Assembly (NCBI GenBank): GCA_900545655.1
Contig: UQZY01000042.1
Span: 1 to 14,362 of the forward strand
Direction of reading: 5' to 3'
DNA: 14,362 nucleotides
Origin: an uncultured Oscillospiraceae bacterium
Lineage (GTDB): Bacteria > Bacillota > Clostridia > Oscillospirales > Acutalibacteraceae
Below, one piece after another: positions 1 through 5,058 of this stretch (within the stretch, counting starts at the first letter, position 1; each line of letters begins with the position of its first letter). The notes below the pieces were generated by a model. It made no database searches and had not been told where the DNA came from. It saw only the letters and a program-made list of their open reading frames with translations. The position numbers and the translations under genes were made by a program.

Positions 1-3
1 AAA

Positions 4-32
4 GAATGAACGGCAGAAAAAGCTGTTCATTC
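4..32. repeat. Hairpin at the left edge
   Basis: Two 11-base arms, GAATGAACGGC at 4-14 and GCTGTTCATTC at 22-32, flank a 7-base loop. On the plus strand all 11 positions pair if one G-U is allowed; on the minus strand one position is an A-C mismatch. Only AAA remains before the window edge, so a minus-strand U-tract cannot be judged, and no T-run follows on the plus strand. It may be a terminator or a leader structure of the neighbouring gene outside the window. No coding region is evident in bases 1-125. Confidence 0.4.
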
Positions 33-123
33 GGTCGTTATGTTGAGAAATTTTGTGAATAAAGTGTAAAGTGCTGCCCAACAAAAACAAATTGATTTTT
101 GCGGTTGCAAGGCAAAATACAAC

Positions 124-155
124 AAAAAAAGCAGGTGAAAAATCACCTGCTTTTT
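124..155 (-). terminator. Intrinsic terminator of rplU-rpmA
   Basis: An 8-bp perfect GC-containing stem (GCAGGTGA at 131-138, TCACCTGC at 143-150) closes a 4-base loop. Flanking A and T runs extend it by five A-T pairs. Read on the minus strand, the stem is followed by seven T residues (124-130), starting about 32 bases after the rpmA stop. In the plus direction it has only five T residues, so it could act weakly in both directions. Confidence 0.9.
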
Positions 156-186
156 CATGTGTTTTTATTTGCAGTGTTAAGGGCAA

Positions 187-450
187 TTACTGCTCTTCAA
201 CTGCGTATACAGAAACCTTCTTGCGATCCTTGCCGAGACGCTCAAACTTTACACGTCCGTCAATCTTTGCAAAGAGTGTGTCATCTGAACCCTTACCAAC
301 GTTGTTGCCCGGGTGGATGTGTGTTCCTCTCTGCTTTACAAGAATGTTACCTGCGAGAACGTACTGACCGTCAGCACGCTTAACGCCGAGGCGTTTTGAT
401 TCTGAGTCACGACCGTTTCTGGTAGAACCCATACCTTTCTTATGTGCCAT
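187..450 (-). CDS. rpmA: 50S ribosomal protein L27
   Basis: An 87-residue protein with full-length similarity to bacterial L27, a large-subunit protein whose N-terminus reaches the peptidyl transferase centre. It starts MAHKKGMGSTRNGRDS and contains the family core RGTHIHPGNNVGKGSDDTLFA. The ATG at 450 is preceded by AAGGGAG about 11 bases upstream. No in-frame N-terminal extension of the kind cleaved by Prp in many Firmicutes is present. The gene follows rplU with only 19 bases between, leaving no room for the prp (ysxB) gene often found there. It is cotranscribed with rplU and ends before a strong terminator. Identification is secure. Confidence 0.98.
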   Translation of the reverse strand: MAHKKGMGSTRNGRDSESKRLGVKRADGQYVLAGNILVKQRGTHIHPGNNVGKGSDDTLFAKIDGRVKFERLGKDRKKVSVYAVEEQ

Positions 451-469
451 TAGAACCTACACTCCCTTC

Positions 470-832
470 TTATTCAGCAGCTTCTGCTTCTGTATCTTTT
501 GCCTTGGCAGCTCTGGGAGCTTTTTCGGAGATCTTTGTAATCTCAAGCTTCGTATACGGCTGTCTGTGGCCCATCTTACGTTTTTCGTTCTTCTTTGGCT
601 TGTAGGTAAATACTACAACCTTCTTAGCCTTACCGTTCTTTACAGCCTTAGCTTCGACTGTTGCTCCCTTAACATAAGGAGCTCCAACCTTAAGACCCTT
701 GTCCGTACCGACTGCGAGAACCTTGTCAAGCTTTACCTTGGCATTTTCTTCAACGTCGAGTTTCTCAACGTATACTACGTCGCCCTCAGCAACCTTGTAC
801 TGCTTTCCGCCTGTTTCAACAATAGCGTACAT
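470..832 (-). CDS. rplU: 50S ribosomal protein L21
   Basis: A 120-residue protein starting MYAIVETGGKQYKVAEGD, the canonical L21 N-terminus, with the later family segment KMGHRQPYTKLEI. L21 binds 23S rRNA in the large subunit. An in-frame upstream ATG at 937 would add 35 residues but lies before the predicted transcription start, so it is rejected; AAGGAA precedes the chosen ATG at 832 by about 10 bases. The protein is longer than the usual 100-odd residues because of a C-terminal Ala/Glu/Lys-rich tail (about the last 18 residues), which is variable in the family. First gene of the rplU-rpmA unit, with its own promoter and a structured leader. Confidence 0.97.
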   Translation of the reverse strand: MYAIVETGGKQYKVAEGDVVYVEKLDVEENAKVKLDKVLAVGTDKGLKVGAPYVKGATVEAKAVKNGKAKKVVVFTYKPKKNEKRKMGHRQPYTKLEITKISEKAPRAAKAKDTEAEAAE

Positions 833-921
833 GTGTTTTTCATTCCTTTTTATAAGACTCGCTACGACGGGTGGGATAAACCTCTTCATAGAGACAAAAG
901 CCTCAACCCGGAATACGCGGC
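833..921 (-). promoter_or_regulatory. Structured 5' leader of rplU, probable L21 leader
   Basis: About 90 bases separate the predicted transcription start from the rplU start codon. An outer stem can form between CGGGU (910-906) and ACCCG (872-868). Inside it is a hairpin of GAGGC (904-900) and GUCUC (895-891) with a UUUU loop, and an alternative CUCU/AGAG hairpin (893-890 with 885-882). L21 leaders are known autoregulatory RNA elements upstream of rplU in Firmicutes; assignment here rests on position and pairing, not on a covariance-model match. Confidence 0.5.
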
Positions 922-927
922 TTAAGT

Positions 928-956
928 ATGATAACATAAAAGCCAGGTGCAGTCAA
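928..956 (-). promoter_or_regulatory. Sigma-A promoter of rplU-rpmA
   Basis: Minus-strand -35 element TTGACT (956-951) and -10 element TATCAT (933-928) are separated by exactly 17 bases. Each differs from consensus at one position. Transcription would begin near 921, giving a leader of about 90 bases. The -35 lies inside one arm of the 11-bp inverted repeat at 946-974. Confidence 0.85.
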
Positions 957-974
957 CAAAAACTTGACTGCACC
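946..974 (-). terminator. Perfect 11-bp inverted repeat, probable terminator of the lgt cluster
   Basis: GGTGCAGTCAA (946-956) and TTGACTGCACC (964-974) are perfect inverted copies around a 7-base loop. On the minus strand the hairpin begins about 32 bases after the stop of the lysine-rich gene. It is followed by TGGCTTTTATGTT, a T-rich but imperfect tract. A terminator role is likely. The downstream arm also carries the -35 hexamer of the rplU promoter, so the repeat could alternatively be an operator. Confidence 0.55.
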
Positions 975-1006
975 CTGAATTAAAAATTACAGAATAGAAA
1001 CGGATA

Positions 1007-1381
1007 TCAAAGGCGTCCGAGATTTCTGCGTTTACGCTTTGCGGCTTTTTTTGAATAAAGCTGTCCGTGTAAGGTCTTTTTTGCAAGCTTCTTTACTTTG
1101 TTCTTTCTCTTAAGCTTTTTTGCCTTTCTGGCAGCGAGCAAAGCCTCGGCTTTTTCGTTTTCAAGAGTTTTCTGCTTTACGGCTTTTGCAATAGCCTCCG
1201 CATGCTCCTCGTCAAGCTTTGCCTGTGCTTTGTCAATTTTTGCCTGTGCCTTTGCTGCCTTTGCCGCGGCCTTTTCCTCAGCCTTGCGAAGCTTTTTTAT
1301 CTTTCTTTTTGATAAATTAAGCTCCTGCGGCTCATTTTTTATTTCAATCTCGGCTTTATTCTTCTTTGTTTTTCTGCTCAT
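1007..1381 (-). CDS. Small, highly basic lysine/alanine-rich protein, function unknown
   Basis: I do not recognise this 124-residue protein. About a quarter of it is lysine (34 Lys and 9 Arg by my count, against roughly 14 acidic residues). Residues 25-75 are Lys/Ala/Glu/Gln-rich and look like a long helix or coiled coil, with a short internal repeat (AQAKIDK, AQAKLDE). The C-terminal third is Lys/Arg clusters ending RKRRNLGRL. There is no signal peptide or membrane segment, so a cytoplasmic nucleic-acid- or ribosome-binding role is possible but not shown. The ATG lies 26 bases inside the 3' end of lgt and has a good GGAGGAG site 10-12 bases upstream, so it is probably a real, translationally coupled gene and the last of the cluster. 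Confidence 0.7.
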   Translation of the reverse strand: MSRKTKKNKAEIEIKNEPQELNLSKRKIKKLRKAEEKAAAKAAKAQAKIDKAQAKLDEEHAEAIAKAVKQKTLENEKAEALLAARKAKKLKRKNKVKKLAKKTLHGQLYSKKAAKRKRRNLGRL

Positions 1382-2387
1382 CTTTACCGGTCTCCTCCAC
1401 TGTTATTTCTTCGGCAGCTGCCCCCAAAGCGTCCTTTTCGTCCGCCTTAGAATCAGATGCTTCGTCCGAGTCAGACTTTTCCTCATTTTCTGCGGGTTCA
1501 CGCTCCGAAAGAAGAGGCTGACCCTTGTACTTTATCAACTTCACTATTAATATTACCAAACATACTACCGCAAGTGCAAGAGAAAGTATCTGAGACACTC
1601 TTATATTTGTTCCGGCGATATAAAGGCTGTCCGTGCGAAGTCCTTCAACAAAGGCTCTTTCTGCTCCGTACCATACGCCGTAGGAAAGCGCGATCTGTCC
1701 CCTGAACTTACGGTGATTTTTAAACATAAAGTAGAGAAGAACAAAACCGATAAGACACCAGATAGACTCATAAAGAAAAGTCGGATGAACGCCCATATAC
1801 GGGTCAACAGTCATGCCGTGGGCGGTCATGAAGTCCTGATGCTCGACGAGATATTCGGTGGTTTTTTCACTCATCATACCCCATGGGAGAGAGGTGTTTG
1901 TACCGAAGGCTTCCTGATTGGTAAAGTTGCCCCATCTTCCGATACCCTGCCCGGCAAGGAAGCCGACAGCAGCGAGGTCAAACGCATCCAGGGCTTTAAG
2001 CTTCCGCACACGGCAGGTGATAAATCCGGCGAGAAGTGCGCCTATAACACCGCCGTATATGGCAAGTCCGCCCTCGTCAATTCTTATTATCGATGCCGGG
2101 TTGGCAAGATAATAATCAAGATTGAAAATTATGTAGTAGGCGCGTGCGCCCACTATTGCGCCGAGAGTTCCGAAGATAATGGCGTCGTAGAGCTTATCAA
2201 CATCAATTTTGGCGCGCTTTGCAAGATGTGTTGCCGCTATGAGAGCAACAAGGTATCCGAGCGCTATAAGAACGCCGTACCACTTTATGGTGAATTCCAT
2301 GCTCCCTAAGGAGAAGTGTGCGAGCGTTGACGGAATGCTGAAGCCCCGCTCAATTCCGTTAAAATAAACTACTGTATAATCACTCAT
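1356..2387 (-). CDS. lgt: Prolipoprotein diacylglyceryl transferase
   Basis: Lgt transfers diacylglycerol from phosphatidylglycerol to the lipobox cysteine of prolipoproteins, the first step of lipoprotein maturation in the cytoplasmic membrane. The 343-residue protein has several hydrophobic segments and the family signatures: GGLAIYGGVIGA (residues 106-117), GRWGNFTNQEAFG (150-162, with the conserved Arg151 and Asn154), HPTFLYES (201-208) and ERAFVEGLR (243-251). Tyr111 stands where E. coli Lgt has His103. After about residue 292 comes a strongly acidic, probably disordered tail of some 50 residues (rich in Glu, Asp, Ser, Ala) that makes it longer than most Lgt proteins. The ATG has GGAGG 7 bases upstream and lies 2 bases after the ymfH-like stop, indicating coupling; its 3' end overlaps the next gene by 26 bases. 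Confidence 0.96.
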   Translation of the reverse strand: MSDYTVVYFNGIERGFSIPSTLAHFSLGSMEFTIKWYGVLIALGYLVALIAATHLAKRAKIDVDKLYDAIIFGTLGAIVGARAYYIIFNLDYYLANPASIIRIDEGGLAIYGGVIGALLAGFITCRVRKLKALDAFDLAAVGFLAGQGIGRWGNFTNQEAFGTNTSLPWGMMSEKTTEYLVEHQDFMTAHGMTVDPYMGVHPTFLYESIWCLIGFVLLYFMFKNHRKFRGQIALSYGVWYGAERAFVEGLRTDSLYIAGTNIRVSQILSLALAVVCLVILIVKLIKYKGQPLLSEREPAENEEKSDSDEASDSKADEKDALGAAAEEITVEETGKDEQKNKEE

Positions 2388-2389
2388 TT

Positions 2390-3670
2390 TTATGCCTCCG
2401 TGATTACGGACAAAGCACAGTTTGTCACGTCAAGTTCCTCATTAAGTCGTGCCATGGCATCTTCAACCGTGAGCGTTTTGTAGATATCAATCTCATCAAA
2501 GAGGTGATAGCCCTCGAATTCACAGGCAACCATGTCGTTTGCGAGAGCATCTACATTGTTGTACTCCATAACCGATCTGCCGTAGTGCATGCGCCTTATT
2601 CTTTCAAAATCATCCCTATCAAAGCCCGTCTCTTTAAGCCTTGTTATTTCCTCTTTTATCGCATCCGAAACAGCGCGGGGGTTTCTGCTCTCGCCCGAGA
2701 AAATAACACTCCTGTAGCCCGGGCCGGCAAAATACTCCGAACCGAAGGTCGTGTTTATAAGTCCCTCCGAAAAAAGTCTGTCATAAAGGGGCGATGTATC
2801 CCCTGCGAGGTATTCAAGAATTATGGATGTCAGTATTTTGTCCTTTAAAGATGCATCCTTAAGAGAAGCGTCTTCCTTGAAGCCAAGGGCAAAAAGAGGA
2901 ATGGAAACGGAGAGCTTTTCCTCAAAATAGTCGGATACGATTTCACCCGGCTCGTTGTAATCGGCGCGCTCCGTTATTATGCTCTCCTTTTGCGGAAGCG
3001 TTTTGTCGGCAACCGCAAGCACCTCCGAAACCGTCGTGTTTCCCACACATGCAAGCACCATGTTTCCGGGACTGTAAAATGTGTTATAGCAGTTGTAAAG
3101 CATATCAGCCGTGATTTCGGCTATGGATTCGACCGTTCCGGCGATATCAATCTTTACGGGGTGCTTGTGATAAAGGCAGCGGAGAAGGTTGAAAAGCACC
3201 TGCCACGACGGCTCATCCTGGTACATACGTATCTCCTGACCTATGATTCCCTGCTCCTTTTCAACGGTTTTCTGTGTGAAATAGGGATGTGAAACAAAAT
3301 CGAGAAGTATAGCGAGGTTGTCGCTGAAATTTGATGAACAAGAGAAAAGATAGCAGGTCTTGTCAAACGATGTATATGCGTTAGCGGAAGCACCCGTCTT
3401 TGCAAATCTCTCAAATGCGTCAAGCTCCTCACTCTCAAAAAGCTTGTGCTCGAGGAAGTGAGCCGTTCCCTCGGGTATGGGCACGGCATTTTCTCCGCGC
3501 TTTTTTATAAAGGTATCTATAGAACCGTAGTTCGTTCCGAAGATGGCGTATGTGCTTGAATAACCCGGCTTCGGATAAACAAGTATCTTAAGCCCCGATT
3601 TATGGTTTATCTCAAAATACGAATCACGGAGAAGATCATTTTTTATTTCACGCATATTTATTTTTTCCAT
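2390..3670 (-). CDS. ymfH: M16-family zinc peptidase, YmfH-like catalytic subunit
   Basis: A 426-residue M16 (pitrilysin/insulinase family) protein with the inverted zinc motif HFLEH at residues 71-75: His71 and His75 are ligands and Glu74 the catalytic base. The segment GIIGQEIRMYQDEP follows, in which Glu146 is the likely third ligand. The length fits the small M16 subunits that work as two-chain enzymes (bacterial YmfF/YmfH, mitochondrial processing peptidase). No signal peptide is seen, so it probably acts in the cytoplasm. GGAGG lies 10 bases before the ATG, within the end of the upstream gene, whose stop is only 2 bases away. The partner gene lacks the zinc motif. Substrates are unknown; AlbF-like peptide processing is a remote alternative without bacteriocin genes nearby. 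Confidence 0.9.
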   Translation of the reverse strand: MEKINMREIKNDLLRDSYFEINHKSGLKILVYPKPGYSSTYAIFGTNYGSIDTFIKKRGENAVPIPEGTAHFLEHKLFESEELDAFERFAKTGASANAYTSFDKTCYLFSCSSNFSDNLAILLDFVSHPYFTQKTVEKEQGIIGQEIRMYQDEPSWQVLFNLLRCLYHKHPVKIDIAGTVESIAEITADMLYNCYNTFYSPGNMVLACVGNTTVSEVLAVADKTLPQKESIITERADYNEPGEIVSDYFEEKLSVSIPLFALGFKEDASLKDASLKDKILTSIILEYLAGDTSPLYDRLFSEGLINTTFGSEYFAGPGYRSVIFSGESRNPRAVSDAIKEEITRLKETGFDRDDFERIRRMHYGRSVMEYNNVDALANDMVACEFEGYHLFDEIDIYKTLTVEDAMARLNEELDVTNCALSVITEA

Positions 3671-3672
3671 AT

Positions 3673-4962
3673 CTATTTTTCCTCCGTTCCTTTGAGCAGA
3701 TACACAGTGTCAAGGGTCACGCGTTTTGCCGCCTCCACAACATCCGATTCCGTTACGCTCATAAGCCTTTTTTCTATCTCCTCGGGAGCTTCGAATCTGC
3801 TCTCGGTTATCTGTGAAGCACTCCACGAATCGATATCCTCCGGAGTATCGCATGCGCTTCTCAGCATATCCTTCATGGAAAGAAGGGACGCTCTTATGTC
3901 CTCCTTGCCAACCTCGCCGTTTTTGATAGACTCAAGTTGGCTGAGAATTTCTTTTTCGGCGGTTTCCGCGTTTTCATCCTCTATTCCGCTCTGAACTACT
4001 ATGATACCCTTTTGCCTGTAAAAACGTGCGGAACAATAATAGCAAAGGCTCATCTTTTCACGTACATTCATAAAAAGACGTGAATAAGTTCCGCCACCGA
4101 AGATATCGGTCATGATTTTGAGCTTCGGATATTCCTCTTCCACGGTATCCGCCGCTACGCCTGTGCGAAAGCCCATAACAAGCTTTCCTTGGTTTACGGG
4201 AAGCTCCTCGGTAGCGCGCTTAAGCTCGTCTGCTATAGGAACAACCTCCGTGCGAAGTGTTGCCAGAACTTCACGGACAACGCCTGACTCGGCTATATAT
4301 TTTTTCAGAAGCTCGGCAATTTTACCGGCGTCAACGTTTCCGACGGCATTTACAAGTATATGCCCCGTTTCAAGAACGTTTCTGTATGCCTCATAGATAC
4401 TTTCCGGAGTAAGCGCATTTATACCCTCCTCCGTTCCGTATACGTTTGACGAAAAAGCCTCGTTTTCGCACATAATCCGTTCAAGACGGCGTAACGCATA
4501 AACGCGCTTGTCGTTCATCTCACCCTGAATACGTTCAACCATCAGGCGTTTCTCTCTTGTAACCTCTGCCTCGTCAAAACCGTTTTCGTCCGCATTGGGA
4601 CAGAAAACAAGTCCGAAAAGAAGCTCCGCACAGGCGAGGATTATATCCTCGTTATCAAATGCGAATTTGTTATCTATCATCGTCATGGAGAGTCTCAAAA
4701 TGTGTGCTTCTCCGTTTTTTGTAACAGACGGAGTAAGAGTTGCTCCGTAAAGACCCGCAAGCTTTTTGTTAAGCTCTCTGTAGGTTTTGTACTCTTCGCA
4801 GGATCTGTTAAGAATATACGGAAGAATCGCGTTGCGGGACGCGTCTTTAAGGAGAGGTACGGCGATGTTAAAGGAAAGCCTTCCCGTCTTAAACCTATCC
4901 GTGTTATAGGTGCAAAGACGTATACCCTCTGCGACCTCGTTAATCTCAAATCTGTTATCCAT
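3673..4962 (-). CDS. ymfF: M16-family peptidase homologue without zinc site, YmfF-like subunit
   Basis: A 429-residue M16 homologue. At the place of the zinc motif (about residues 48-58) it reads LPYILNRSCEE, with no HxxEH, so it should not be catalytic alone. It keeps the C-terminal M16 region GGTYSRLFMNVREKMSLCYY (from about residue 290), whose Arg and Tyr bind substrate in two-chain M16B enzymes. With the neighbouring zinc-bearing gene this suggests a heterodimer with a composite active site. Two ATG codons are adjacent (4965 and 4962); the GGAGG at 4973-4969 is only 3 bases from the first and 6 from the second, so the second is preferred. First gene of the ymfF-ymfH-lgt cluster. Confidence 0.88.
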   Translation of the reverse strand: MDNRFEINEVAEGIRLCTYNTDRFKTGRLSFNIAVPLLKDASRNAILPYILNRSCEEYKTYRELNKKLAGLYGATLTPSVTKNGEAHILRLSMTMIDNKFAFDNEDIILACAELLFGLVFCPNADENGFDEAEVTREKRLMVERIQGEMNDKRVYALRRLERIMCENEAFSSNVYGTEEGINALTPESIYEAYRNVLETGHILVNAVGNVDAGKIAELLKKYIAESGVVREVLATLRTEVVPIADELKRATEELPVNQGKLVMGFRTGVAADTVEEEYPKLKIMTDIFGGGTYSRLFMNVREKMSLCYYCSARFYRQKGIIVVQSGIEDENAETAEKEILSQLESIKNGEVGKEDIRASLLSMKDMLRSACDTPEDIDSWSASQITESRFEAPEEIEKRLMSVTESDVVEAAKRVTLDTVYLLKGTEEK

Positions 4963-4968
4963 CATCCG

Positions 4969-4973
4969 CCTCC
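4969..4973 (-). promoter_or_regulatory. Ribosome binding site selecting the second ATG of the ymfF-like gene
   Basis: Minus-strand GGAGG is followed by CGG and then two tandem ATG codons. Spacing is 3 bases to the first ATG and 6 to the second; 3 is shorter than normal, so initiation at 4962 is favoured. Confidence 0.6.
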
Positions 4974-4998
4974 GAAAATAAAGAATTAAACGAATAGT

Positions 4999-5007
4999 AT
5001 TTTAACA
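4999..5007 (-). promoter_or_regulatory. Extended -10 promoter of the ymfF-ymfH-lgt cluster
   Basis: The minus strand reads TGTTAAAAT, i.e. an extended TGn motif followed by -10 TAAAAT (5004-4999), about 35 bases before the start codon. No good -35 is seen 17 bases upstream, which suits an extended -10 promoter. A 5-bp inverted repeat, AACAC/GTGTT (5004-5008 and 5013-5017), overlaps it and might be a regulator site. Confidence 0.45.
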
Positions 5008-5020
5008 CAAAGGTGTTCTT

Positions 5021-5048
5021 AAATAAACCCTTAAACCGCGGTTTATTT
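5021..5048. repeat. Nested palindromes after the glucan synthase gene
   Basis: A perfect 14-base palindrome, TAAACCGCGGTTTA, occupies 5032-5045. Overlapping it, AAATAAACC (5021-5029) and GGTTTATTT (5040-5048) form a 9-bp perfect inverted repeat with a 10-base loop. On the minus strand these follow the synthase stop directly, but the stems are AT-rich and no real U-run follows, so it is at best a weak terminator. It could equally be a protein-binding site upstream of the ymfF promoter. Confidence 0.4.
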
Positions 5049-5058
5049 TATGGTCCTT

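Noticed and set aside
833..937. A 35-residue N-terminal extension of L21 from the ATG at 937.
   Set aside because: It begins at or before the predicted promoter -10 and transcription start, and L21 homologues begin at the MYAIVETGGKQY methionine.
964..993. Possible plus-strand promoter using TTGACT at 964-969.
   Set aside because: No reasonable -10 lies at 16-18 bases spacing and nothing is encoded downstream on that strand; the hexamer is a by-product of the inverted repeat.
1713..2309. A 198-codon open frame on the plus strand, opposite lgt.
   Set aside because: Antisense to conserved Lgt membrane segments and signatures; no supporting features.
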